Assembly: GCF_025766255.1 (NCBI RefSeq)
Contig: NW_026516669.1
Coordinates: 434,001 to 498,000 of the forward strand
Direction of reading: 5' to 3'
From: Zychaea mexicana
Taxonomy: Eukaryota > Mucoromycota > Mucoromycetes > Mucorales > Lichtheimiaceae
Length of the DNA: 64,000 nucleotides
Shown: piece after piece, positions 34,501 to 44,548 of the stretch
Numbering within the stretch: the stretch's first letter is position 1
Layout: every line of letters starts with the position of its first letter
Translations under genes and position numbers: made by a program
The notes under the pieces: generated by a model
Told to the model about the DNA's origin: nothing
Seen by the model: only the letters and a program-made list of their open reading frames with translations
Database searches by the model: none

Positions 34501-34720
34501 CTGTTATAAAATGATGTCTTCTTAAAAGCAAATAGAAGTGAATATATAAAATGGTAGGATGTATAATATATATTACGTGAATGAAGGGAGAGCAGTTTGG
34601 AGGAGAGTATGTCTTTTTCTGTGAGTAATAAAGGTATTTTTCTGTTGGTACAAGATGGAAAGTGAATAGAGGTAGAATATTATAATAAAATATATGGAGG
34701 TGGACTTAAATGGAGTTGAA
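31544..34720. other. Gene-poor 3.2-kb stretch
   Basis: No recognised gene. Between 34260 and 33340 the minus strand shows protein-like segments in changing frames; these are listed as a separate low-confidence feature. A 46-codon frame at 33067 has no motif. The rest is AT-rich. Confidence 0.45.
33338..34260 (-). pseudogene. Possible decayed or unrecognised spliced gene
   Basis: Several minus-strand stretches look coding but do not share one frame. They are a Ser-rich start (MPSSRDTLNGLGS at 34252), then EKYVTIFAKVGSF, then LEMCHSQNVIFEATCKRIGV with NVLGGRWAQIHMKVFGAGQE, and finally a basic coiled segment (EREQLEIARKRQATLELMAEEA) ending at 33338. A GTAAGT...AG pair near 33739-33690 could be an intron. 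No family was recognised and no model closes cleanly. Confidence 0.2.
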
Positions 34721-37510
34721 TTAGAAGATCCATGCAAGAATCTGTTTGTACCACGGCATTTTACCAATCTCAGCCTCATCCTGTTCACGATCTTCAGCAG
34801 TGACGCGACCCGTTTCGAAATCTGTTACGATAGCAGCAAATAAGTGTCTTCTTCTCTATATTACTTAAACTCAAAACTGAGCGGTACTTACCAACTTCAA
34901 GCAACGGTACGATCTTTGTACGACGAACAAGCTTGTACACGACGTAGCAGACAATAGCTGGGACAACACCGATATAGTTGGTGACAAACTTAATGCGATC
35001 AAACTCGGGAGCGAATGCACCGTAACCTTGGCCAAGAATAATCAAAATGCACAGGGTGCTTGCAAAGATGCCCGAGTAAGGATAAGCAAATGCACGGTAA
35101 GGCAAGTCATCGAGGCTTCGGCCCTGACGAAGGTAAGCGCGGCGGAAGCGAAGATGGACGAAAGCAATACCCCACCAGCTGATGAAACCGCTGACAGCAG
35201 TAATGCTCAAGAACCAAACAAATGCAGCCGAGGCGCTATAAATCGAGACGAAGACACATGCAAAACCAATAAGAGACGACGTGACGACGGCCAAATAGGG
35301 CGAGCCAAATCGGTTAACGCGACCCAAAAAGGCAGGAGCATTGCCATCGCGAGCCAAGCCAAGCAAAGTACGAGAAGTGGTGTACAAAGACGAGTTGGCA
35401 GCGGACAGGACACTCAACAGAATGACGGCGTTGACAAAGTGGGCACCGCCATTGATACCGGCCAACTCAAAGATCAGGGTGAACGAAGCAGTAGTTGCAC
35501 TTTCATCACCGGCAGACAAATTCGGGTTGTCAGCAGGAACGCAAAGACCGATCAAAAAGATGGTGACAATGTAGAAAAACACGATACGATAGAATGTGTT
35601 ACGGATAGCACGCGGCAAGGTCTTGGTAGGGTTCTTGGCTTCACCGGCAGTGACACCAACGACTTCGGTGCCCTGGAAGGAGAAACCGGCAGAGAGCAAA
35701 ACGCTAACAGTACCCTCGGCGCCGTCGACAAAAGCACCAGGAACGTTCCAGTAGTCAAAACCAATGGTACCAGCACCAACAGCACCAGTGGTCACCAGAA
35801 TACCGACGATGATGAACATAATGACGACTAAGATCTTGATAAGTGCAAACCAGTACTCCATTTCACCATAAAGTCTAATTTTGGAAGAAAAGATCATATT
35901 AAGAAACTGATAAGACATACTGCATTTGGTCAATTTTGCTTCTTTTCTTTTAGTCTGCATTACATACCTTACGCCCACAAGGTTAACGGAAAGGATGAGA
36001 ACCATGAAAATGGTCGACCTTGATAAGAATATCATTGCTTTAGCTTTCAATAGTCTTCAACAATGTGGCGATTCGTGTTTATCTCTGTTTTCCTTCCACC
36101 CATTTCCCCCTTCTAAAGTACCATGCTGGATCTGGCATAACTGGGCTCCACCAACGAATAATGGTAGCAGCGGCGGCAAGTTCTAAAGCAAGGACACAAA
36201 CAAATGATCTTTAGCATCTCGTCAAGCGGACACTATTGGTTGTCCCTCGTTGTCATCTTCCGTGTAGTGGTACTGGTATCATACCTGTTGCAATCGTGAC
36301 AGACTAAGTATATAAATCGGGAAGGTGAGTATATTATAATGGATCACGCGGTAGGAAAGGTTATACTAACCCACTAATCAGGAAATCGAACGCATAAAGG
36401 GTCGCCAGGTTGTGCGAATAGTATTTGATCACTTAGTTAGGTCGCTCTTGGAGTTGTACACAGTTATTTTTTCATGTCCTAAAAAAGAACTTACCGAAAA
36501 CCTACAATGTTATTGTTAGCCAGCAAGTACTTTGAAGTAACTCGGATGACAAGCACAATTAATATTTACCAATAGTTCCAACCTAGGGCAAAACCGAGAG
36601 CAGGATCGATAAAACGAGTGGCGTAGTGATTAAACGAGCCAGATACTACAAGTATGTAGAGCGTGAGTAATTTCTTTTCTAGCTGTTGCAAATGCTACTC
36701 CGCCTCAATAGTATGAGGTTTTATTTATGTTGTGGTACCTGGCATAAAGGTGGCCATTTCACCGAGACATGTCATGATACAATATACCTATAATCATCAA
36801 CAATAATCGGATCAGTATATTCACTCAACAGATGATGATAATTATAAAAAAACCTTACCATAAACCCAACTAATCGACAGCGATGCAAGAAAAGAAAAGA
36901 AGAAAAATTAGGGTTTACTGTTCACTATCCTATGATCTATGTCACACGATAATACGACTTATTTACCAACACAATATCTACAGAAGAAGATAAATGAGCA
37001 ATATAAGTAAAGATAACGCTTTCGACTAGGAAAATTGTCGTATGTTCATGTGATCTTACGCAATGAAAGCACCCGCAGGACCAGCCTGTGCATTTGAATC
37101 GAATACAAATTGATGTCAATAATTATTGTAGTAGCATACTCGGTAAACGACACCATATAACCGATCTATATACATACCGTAGCAATGTTTCCACCCGAGT
37201 TCAAGAACAAACCCGTGCTGTATTAAATAATATATGCATAGCATTCATTAACAGCCACACTATATAAGACAGCAGTACATAATTTGCAACGGCAAGAAGA
37301 TATTTACCCAATGGTGCCGCCCAGAGCAATCATCTGTACATGACGGGCATCCAAGCCACGCTTGGTGCCTTCCTGAAGATCAGTATTTTCTTTTGATGTG
37401 AACGACTCGGCAGCTTCTGTAGGGTACATGTATTCCTCTTCGACCTTTTCCGAGCCAAAGGCAGGGGGAGGTGTTGAATGCTCCTCTGCATCCTTTTTCC
37501 CACGAAACAT
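34721..37510 (-). CDS. Amino acid permease (APC/AAT family) with many micro-exons
   Basis: Fourteen exons: 37510-37308, 37217-37178, 37085-37060, 36977-36967, 36869-36859, 36787-36739, 36645-36570, 36501-36495, 36373-36371, 36303-36285, 36182-36122, 36018-35968, 35874-34892, 34821-34721. They total 546 residues. The product is a 12-helix plasma-membrane permease with a hydrophilic N-terminus. Family blocks fall exactly across the tiny exons: [87 protein letters not shown] and [17 protein letters not shown]. The last reads as the conserved GTE-x-V-x-x-x-AGE-x-x-NP of the family. Exons of 26, 11, 11, 7, 3 and 19 nt lie in the first third, while the last two thirds are one 983-nt exon. Substrate range cannot be told. 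Divergence and spacing suggest its promoter is shared with nothing; it follows the sigma adaptin on the same strand. Confidence 0.93.
36285..37085 (-). other. Micro-exon cluster in the amino acid permease
   Basis: Within 800 bp the coding path uses exons of 26, 11, 11, 49, 76, 7, 3 and 19 nt. The two 11-nt exons together code YCVVGFM. The 7-nt exon closes TG into Trp and adds Phe-Ser. The 3-nt exon (36373-36371) is TGG and supplies the Trp that family members have after NYWFS. Introns between them are 67-121 nt with GT-AG ends. Confidence 0.8.
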
Positions 37511-37719
37511 CTTTATATTGCTGTGTTTGGAAATTTAAGTGAAAAAAACAACAACAGGAGGAAGAGAAGAAATAAAAGAGAAAACGAGGAAAGAAAAAAG
37601 AATATCGCTGATATCTTATCGCGCACAAAAACTTCATTGATTTCTATATACTATCGCTCAAGACATATTAGAGCGAGCGACAGAGACAGGCTAGCTATTA
37701 CTACGGGTTTGTCTCCGCT

Positions 37720-38512
37720 TCAAAGAGCGGTGATTCCTTCCAGGATTCGGCCTTGATTGGTCTCCAAGCAATATCCTTTGGCCACTGTCTCTTCCATGAT
37801 CATGTGCACCTTTTCGAGATTGCACACAATGTCCAACTCCGTCTGTATCCCATCCAATCAGTTTTGCGATATGTTTCTCACAATTCCCTGGTTCCCGGTA
37901 GTCTCATTCACTTACCACTTTTTCAAAGTAAGCATCCATGGCTTCTATAGAAGCAACAACAACCAAGTACGACGCTCAGTTGGAGTAAAACTAATTGCCA
38001 AGTTTCACCCACCCGTCCTCCCTTCTTTCTCTTACCGACACAATTCTGGATCAGTTCAAGGATAGCGAATTCGTTCTGAGCAGTTCAGCTTTCAGTTAGC
38101 ACCTCTCCTTTGTAAGTTTGTGCGTCCTGCATGAATATTCTCACCTCATCTCGTTCATAGCCAAAGATAAAGTACAGCGATGCATATACCCGGTACACTT
38201 TCAAGGAGTATAAGTGAAACCACTTTCCGAAAAAGAGCGTTTTAAACATGCGGAGGAGAAACTTACCCAGCTTGTATTTGCCCAGTTGCACGAAGAGTGC
38301 CTTGAGTTTCAAATTACAGGTTGTTTATTTCAAAAAGTTATGCATTCGCGGCTACATCTATAGAGGTTGCTTCTTACCTGACCAGGCTTGCGAACAATGC
38401 ATTCGCGCGCAATGCTCAATTCGAAAGCAGACGGATCCTGTGGTGCCTCATCATAGTAACGCACAAAGCGAGTCTGACATCGGCGATTCGTAATCAAGCA
38501 AAATGAAATCAT
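37720..38512 (-). CDS. AP4S1: AP-4-like clathrin adaptor complex sigma subunit
   Basis: Six exons, 38512-38378, 38300-38267, 38197-38145, 38075-38036, 37944-37916 and 37842-37720, give 137 residues (human AP-4 sigma has 144). The sigma-adaptin longin fold is complete: MISFCLITNRRCQTRFVRYYD, then YKLVYRVYASLYFIFGY, NEFAILELIQNCVEAMDAYF and TELDIVCNLEKVHMIMEE. ETNQGRIL near the C-terminus resembles the ETN-x-x-RIL of AP-4 sigma better than the corresponding AP-1, AP-2 or AP-3 segments. AP-4 sorts cargo at the trans-Golgi network. An AP-3 identity is the main alternative. The gene lies head-to-tail with the permease, about 210 bp apart. Confidence 0.85.
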
Positions 38513-38589
38513 TCTTTAATTTATTATAATACAGAAGGAAAAGGTGTGGGAGGAGAGCTAAAGAGAGAAATAAAAAATTATCTCGTCAT

Positions 38590-39717
38590 CTATAAATACA
38601 AGCGTAAAAACTCAACCATACACATCATGCCCATCGCCTGACCGTAAGGCATTGAGGTCAATGGGATTTCCTTGTAAAACTGCTTGGTTTCGCCGATGGG
38701 GGTGCCAAACGAGACTTTTTGCAACTCGCCATCCGGACTGATGTTGTCCATCACACCCTTCACTGCCTTGAGCGCCACGTCATTGTATTTGGGATCAATG
38801 TAACGCTTACGGATTGACTTGAGAATACCAAACGCAAATCCAGCAGTGGCGGATGCTTCCAAATACGACTCTTCGTCAATCACCGTGCGCCACAATCCGC
38901 TAGCGTTGTCTTGGTACTTGCCCAGGGCACGCACTTGGGCCACAAGGGTGTCGATCAAATGGATACGGATGGGATCCTGAGGGGCCAAGTCCAACAGCTC
39001 AATGAATTCTGGGATCACAATTGTCAGCCAGGCGTTACCACGACCCCAGTATGCGTTGGCAAAGTTGTGGCCACCATCCTCAAATGTCCATCCATGGTAG
39101 AACAGGCCCGAGCGGGGATCAAACAGGTACTTGATATGCATCAGGAACTGGCGCTTGGCCTCGTCGATATAGTGCGGTCGGTTCAACAGCTTGCCAATCT
39201 TGGCCAAGGGTAGCACAGTCATCATCAGCGTGTCGTCCCAGAGCTGCTGTGTGTTGGGCGTCAAATAAGTGACATGCTGCATACCGCCATACTCGGTGCG
39301 TGCCAAGTCGTTCATGGCCCACTCACCCCATGCGTCCAAATGTGGCAAATACGACTTGTCGTGCGTATGCTCGTACAAATAGGCCAGGGTCAAGAACACG
39401 GCCATGGTATTGATGTTCTTGTGGCGTGGTGTCTCGGCGAATCTGTCCTTGAACCAGTTTTGCATAATGGCCAGGGTAGCTGGGTCTTGAGTGATTTCAA
39501 AGTATTGCCACAAGCCATACAAGCCAATGCCGTGAGTCCATTCCCAATCGTTCCATCCTTTGGTATCGACAACACTGCCGTCTTCTAAGCGCAAGAGAAA
39601 TTCACCCGATGTATCCTTGATGCCAACGAGGTTCTGGATAAGCGATTGGATCAGTTCGTGGACCTTGGCACGAGGAAGACCGAGAGGAACAGCCTGGAAT
39701 GCGGTAGCGGGGGCCAT
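38590..39717 (-). CDS. GH105 unsaturated rhamnogalacturonyl/glucuronyl hydrolase
   Basis: A single-exon gene of 375 codons. The sequence follows the Glyco_hydro_88/105 (alpha/alpha)6 barrel: GWNDWEWTHGIGLYGLWQYFE at the substrate-binding end, LWDDTLMMTVLPLAK at 159-173 with the candidate catalytic acid Asp161/162, LFYHGWTFEDGGHNFANAYWGRGNAWL, and SATAGFAFGI near the end. These enzymes add water to the unsaturated uronic acid left by pectin or glycosaminoglycan lyases (YteR, YesR type). No signal peptide is present, so it should act inside the cell on imported oligosaccharides. Absence of introns, where neighbours average one per 150 coding bases, hints at transfer from bacteria or retrocopying. 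Confidence 0.88.
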   Translation of the reverse strand: MAPATAFQAVPLGLPRAKVHELIQSLIQNLVGIKDTSGEFLLRLEDGSVVDTKGWNDWEWTHGIGLYGLWQYFEITQDPATLAIMQNWFKDRFAETPRHKNINTMAVFLTLAYLYEHTHDKSYLPHLDAWGEWAMNDLARTEYGGMQHVTYLTPNTQQLWDDTLMMTVLPLAKIGKLLNRPHYIDEAKRQFLMHIKYLFDPRSGLFYHGWTFEDGGHNFANAYWGRGNAWLTIVIPEFIELLDLAPQDPIRIHLIDTLVAQVRALGKYQDNASGLWRTVIDEESYLEASATAGFAFGILKSIRKRYIDPKYNDVALKAVKGVMDNISPDGELQKVSFGTPIGETKQFYKEIPLTSMPYGQAMGMMCMVEFLRLYL

Positions 39718-40480
39718 GATTTGTTATCGTAGAAGGAGGAAACGAGTTAGAGAACAAAGAGAAGGTAGAAAAGTTGCTGATATACTGCTGGTGTAGTAGC
39801 TGCTGACTGTGAGCGGTGTTGTCTTTTAGGGTTCATCTTAATTGCATGATGGGGAAAAGTAAGGGCAATTTTTTGGTTTTCGGGGAATTTGTAGACATGT
39901 CAAAATGCCCCGTGCGATCTCTTGTACTTTCCTATATGGTGGGTGTGTAATGTTTAAATCTTTTTGTACGTGTGAACTTGCGATGCGTTAGGCTTATGTA
40001 AATCTTAAGCTCAGAGTAGAATCCGAGGTGTTTCCTGCTAATGTCGGTGCAACCTCTCGTTGTGCATCACCCCATGCCTATACATTACACATTTTAACAA
40101 TCGCGTCATAGATCAATAGTTTATCGATCAGTCTTGTTATTAAGCACAGGGCAGCGGATTGGATCATTTTTCAGGCTAGTCTTCTTATACTTTTCGTCTC
40201 CAAACGACGGCGAAGAATACATACATAATAGTCCGATTCGGGAACTGCATAAACTTGCTCCTCTTTACTTAGAGCATCAAGGGATACCATCATCTTACAT
40301 AATGTAGTAAAGTAAACAGTTTTATTGCTAGGTGTACATTTATTATTGAAGATTATAGTGATGTGAATAACGACGAAGATATGTATAAGAGAAAGGGTGA
40401 GGGAAACGCGATATACGACGGAAGTTTGGAAAACGAAGAGGAGAAATTATGTGACAATAAGATGGTTACCGTTTTTCCTC
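39718..40480. other. Intergenic stretch
   Basis: GH105 promoter side and the 3' flank of the MFS gene. No coding signal is seen; an 81-codon plus-strand frame at 40363 overlaps the MFS 3' exon in antisense. Confidence 0.45.
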
Positions 40481-42385
40481 TTAATAGATATAAACAAAGT
40501 TGGGGTTCTGCACATCCGTCAAGTCATCAAAGGAATGTCTACCTTCCTTATCCTGTTCTTCGGTACGCTCCGCCAAGTACTCGGCCTTCTTGCGGTTCTG
40601 GCGGATGAAATGCCATCGGAGCAAGCCGAGTGTAAGCAACAAGAGCGCATAGCATACGATATGGACAGCGAACCCAGTGAAGTAGCGTGGGCTTTCATGC
40701 TGTTGGAACACCTGAGGACCTATTATAATAGAAAACGAGACTGATATCAGAGACGATGATCTTTTTACAAGGAGGGTAGGAGAATTCGATCGTGTGATTT
40801 CGGCAATGTGTAACTAGTGAATGCTGCGACAACGATGATAATGATGTTACTCACCGATCGCGTTACCCGCGGCCCAGCAGATAAAGTTGAAAGCGACAGC
40901 AACCGACTTTTTGGTCTGTCCACCGACGTTTCGGCTGAGCAATGAAATGCTAAGTGTTGAGGTTGCCCAGAATGACAAAACGAGGTAGTAGCACATCAAA
41001 AGACCCGCTTGTGTTGCTGCATTAGTGTTTTCGACAGCCAACAAGACGATGGTGCCAATGACAGATCTATTTTTTCGTCCCCAACAAAGTTCCACATCTC
41101 GAGTGTGAGTGATTGTAACCGGGAAAGTGAGCCGCCCGAGTCTCATAGCCGCACATATCACCCGTTTATGAAGAGAGAGGTAGGATACTTACGGAATAAC
41201 ATAGGCCATCATGACAAGCACGGTATGACCCCATCGCTTGGTGATGTAGCTTGACGACAGCAAGCAGAACATGATGTATGCACCCAAAACCATGGCCAAT
41301 AACTGTGTTTCCAAGACACTGAATCCAAAACCGGTAATGATAATGTTGGCAAAGGCTCCCAAACCGGAAGTGGGCAATGTCGTCAAGAAAGCAATCAAAC
41401 CATAAGCATAGACTTGGAAATCCTTGAATGCCTCGATGAACTGTTCTTTACGGAACGTCTTATTTTGCAAACCGGTCTGGTTGGATCGTACACGCTCGAC
41501 TAAAAGTTTCTTGTCTTCTTCCGAGTAGCATTTGGCACGCATGGGACTGTCAGGCATCCACAAAAGCACGACAATACCCCACAAGAACGAGAAGCTACCG
41601 TAGGTGATGAACAGTGCCTGCCACGATTTGATGGGACCACTGGTGATGTGTGTGAAGGCATAGGCGAGCAAACCACCGACGATTTGTTGGAAGCCGTTCA
41701 TCATGTACCAGACAGTGACAATCATGGCTTGTTCTTCTCGCTTGAACCACATGCTGGACAGGACGACAAAAGTGGGCTGACAGCTTGCTTCAAAGATACC
41801 GAGTAATGTACGGCAAACGAGCAGACCGACAAAGTTGGTGCACATAGCGTGAAAAGCCAGCACGGTGCTCCAGGCGAGAATGTTGAATGCAAGGAACTTG
41901 GCGATAGGTACACGTTGGATGATCCAGTTAATGGGGTATTCGACAATCAGGACGGCAATGTAAATACATGTTGTCAACCATGAGTACTATTATTAGAAAA
42001 TACATTGTTTGTCTTTAATAAAGCATATCAAGACAGCTAATAATCAAGCAAAAGAGCTAAGTAGTCACAACATTACCTGTTGACCGACAAGATTAGTATC
42101 TTCGATCAAGTTCATGATAGATGCAAATGACAATGTACCCTTGTCCAGAGCCTGAAGGAAATATGTGACCGTCATGATGAACAGAACGCGACGAAACAAC
42201 ATGTTCTTCAATCGTTTATTGGTTGCTTCGTCGACTTCAATGATCTCGCCACCGGCATATTTGGCCAACTCGGGATCAATACGCTTGTCATTGAGATCTT
42301 TGGACGAGGCTTCAGCAGCCACAACCTCTGCTTTGGTTATACTGCCTTTCGTGGAATTCACCTCTATCTTTTCGTCGTTTGACAT
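40481..42385 (-). CDS. MFS transporter, anion:cation symporter (Dal5/allantoate permease) family
   Basis: Four exons, 42385-42077, 41986-41193, 41066-40855 and 40719-40481, give 517 residues. A hydrophilic N-terminus (about 75 residues, acidic) precedes 12 helices. Diagnostic segments are FRRVLFIMTVTYFLQALDKGTLSFAS with the Asp of helix 1, IQRVPIAKFLAFNILAWS, RTLLGIFEASCQPTFV, the WMPDSPMRAKCYSEEDKKLLVERVR loop typical of the ACS family, and GNAIGPQVF near helix 11. Fungal members import allantoate, nicotinate, pantothenate, cysteine or other carboxylates with protons; the substrate here cannot be named. It is convergent with nothing nearby and has its own promoter. Confidence 0.9.
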
Positions 42386-43287
42386 GTTAGATCAAAGGGA
42401 CTATGCTAAAGAGAAAAAAAAAGAGAGAAAGAGACACAATGTTGAGGCCCTAAGAGAGGTGTGAATGTGTTTATATTCTGATTTTTTTTCTTTTGTGTTC
42501 AATTCTATTCTACACAGCGCATTTACCCTAAACGCTACTAGCAGGAGACATGGTGATGCAGCAGTCGGCCTGTCCCCCACCCGTCTCTACGTGATTGTTG
42601 TGTTCTGGAGACAGAAAGAATTTCTCTCATCATACAAGCTTACTTAATTCACCAAGTCTTCCCACACAGCTAGAGGCAACAGCGTGGAGAAAGGGTACAC
42701 TTGATTTTTTACTCCCCTAATCTCCTACAAAATTTCCCCGTTCGTTCAAATTTACCAAGTGAACTTTACCAAAGAGAACCTTGGATGTAACATTGACCCC
42801 GCACTTCTCACGACGATAAGAAAAAGGTAATACCCACGACGGATACATATTGTTTGGTCTTAGTGTTTTCCTCCTCGGCGCTGTTGCTTTTATCGATCGG
42901 ATAACCTTCTTACAAAATTGTAAAAGAGTGTTATTGAGAACGAACCTTTCAAGTTGACGTTTTACGGTAATAGTAGGAAAGACTAGCCTTTTCTCTGCTA
43001 CTCCAGCCCTTCCTAACGTCCATACAATGATATATGATTTAAAATATGGATCAGACGGATGACTGCATTCGTCACTTGTGCCTTTAAATTTTGCAATGGT
43101 TTCAGTTCGCCTTGTCAAAATTGTATCGGGGAAATAATGGCAAATTGTTCGCTTGTTTGTTATGCGATTTCTTGAACAAACAGCAAAAGAATTTATTTAT
43201 GTGATCCGCCTTTCTTTTTCTTATCCTAAAAAAAGGATCACTCTCTACACAAGCAAGAAACAACCGAGTTGAAAATACGAAAACGAG
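42386..43287. promoter_or_regulatory. Divergent promoter region, MFS gene and fasciclin gene
   Basis: About 900 bp between two divergent starts. A purine-rich tract lies at 42412-42436 just upstream of the MFS ATG. Two overlapping minus-strand frames (42717-43407) have no motif and look like chance frames. Confidence 0.4.
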
Positions 43288-44358
43288 ATGCACCTGCCAA
43301 TCCTGGTAATAGCATACATTGTCAAGACAGCGTTTGTTACGACGGTAGTACTCGCACAAGACACAATCGTGGACGTCTTGTCCAACAATGGAGCTTCTAA
43401 ATTGCACGACCTATTGATGAATAACCCGAGCCACGGGTCGCTCGTCGAGTACATGACACAAAGCGATGCAAGCTACACATTATTTGCGCCGTCGGACGAT
43501 GCCATGGAAAAAGCCGGAATCGCAAATGACGGTGACTATACTGACCGTATCCGTTACCACATTGTGCCCGACAAACGATTGTCAGCAGGCGATATCGACA
43601 ACGAACATCGACTTCGCAACAGTTCACTTATCCCTGCCCATGGCAAAAACCACCATGTTCCACTACTGATTGGCACGGGGCCTGATGGCGTATGGTCGTA
43701 TGGCAACAAGAGCAGAATTGTCAAGGGAGATATCCAAGCATCAAACGGAGTCGTCCACATTATCGAACGAGCATTGGAAATGCCTGGATCCGCGGAGTGG
43801 GTGCTCCAGTCATTACCCCAAACACGCGATTTTGCACAGAAGCTCAAGAGCTCAAATATGTCGCTTCAATTGTTTACCCACGCCACGGTGTTCGCGCCAA
43901 CTAATGATGCTGTCAAAAGGCTCGAGGATATTTCTGATCCCGCCATGACTGCGCTCACGCTACAGCATTTAATCGTAGACAAGTCTTTTAACGCGACATC
44001 GCTCCGTTACAGCGACAAAGTCGTCGATAATCATGGAGTTGGATTCAACGTTTCGCATACGAACAACGTGTCTGCTGTTGATGGAGTCTCTGTGCTGGTG
44101 CCGGATCAAATATTTGACGATGGTACGTACCTTAAGAGACAGCTCACCAAAGATGGCTTACAAGGGATTCTCACGGATATCAATTTAGGATTAATCCATA
44201 TAACGGATGGTATCGTGTTGCGTGGCGGACTTGATCAACCAGACGCCACTTTACCGCAGCCAGCAGTATCTGGTACCATAACAACATCTGTTTCTTTTTC
44301 GTCATTAATGACCATAATAGCTTCTATAACATTGTTTTTGGTATTGAAAAATTATTAA
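43288..44358 (+). CDS. Cell-surface fasciclin (FAS1) protein, probably GPI-anchored
   Basis: A single-exon frame of 356 codons. An N-terminal signal segment (MHLPILVIAYIVKTAFVTTV, cleaved near VLAQD) leads to two FAS1 domains. The first has the H1 and H2 boxes as SYTLFAPSDDAMEKAG and VVHIIERALEMP. The second has ATVFAPTNDAVKRLED and LIHITDGIVL. Several N-glycosylation sites occur (NSSL, NKSR, NMSL, NATS, NVSH, NVSA). The C-terminus is a hydrophobic tail (SLMTIIASITLFLVLKNY) preceded by small residues, consistent with a GPI signal. FAS1 proteins act in adhesion at the wall or plasma membrane. Confidence 0.9.
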   Translation: MHLPILVIAYIVKTAFVTTVVLAQDTIVDVLSNNGASKLHDLLMNNPSHGSLVEYMTQSDASYTLFAPSDDAMEKAGIANDGDYTDRIRYHIVPDKRLSAGDIDNEHRLRNSSLIPAHGKNHHVPLLIGTGPDGVWSYGNKSRIVKGDIQASNGVVHIIERALEMPGSAEWVLQSLPQTRDFAQKLKSSNMSLQLFTHATVFAPTNDAVKRLEDISDPAMTALTLQHLIVDKSFNATSLRYSDKVVDNHGVGFNVSHTNNVSAVDGVSVLVPDQIFDDGTYLKRQLTKDGLQGILTDINLGLIHITDGIVLRGGLDQPDATLPQPAVSGTITTSVSFSSLMTIIASITLFLVLKNY

Positions 44359-44548
44359 AGGACAAGTGAGAGAGAAAAAAAAATTACAAATGTGCCTCTT
44401 TGAATTTAATGCAAAGTATATATGTATATATTGAATAAGGGGTGCTGCTATAGCTGTGATATAGTGTGTATGTCTGTGAGTTAGTAATGAGAGAGAAGTG
44501 TCATGGTAAGTAATGGTGTGTACGATGTGCAGGTGAGAAGTAATGAGA

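Noticed and set aside
35028..35831. 267-codon plus-strand open frame
   Set aside because: It lies entirely antisense to the 983-nt permease exon, which has clear family motifs; the antisense frame is a by-product of its codon use.
37720..38512. Reading the sigma subunit as AP-3
   Set aside because: AP-3 sigma shares VLETN, but the RIL after ETN, the short length and the missing C-terminal extension fit AP-4 better; kept as an alternative.
42717..43407. Overlapping minus-strand frames of 133 and 101 codons between the MFS and fasciclin genes
   Set aside because: They overlap in different frames, have no motif and sit in a divergent promoter region.
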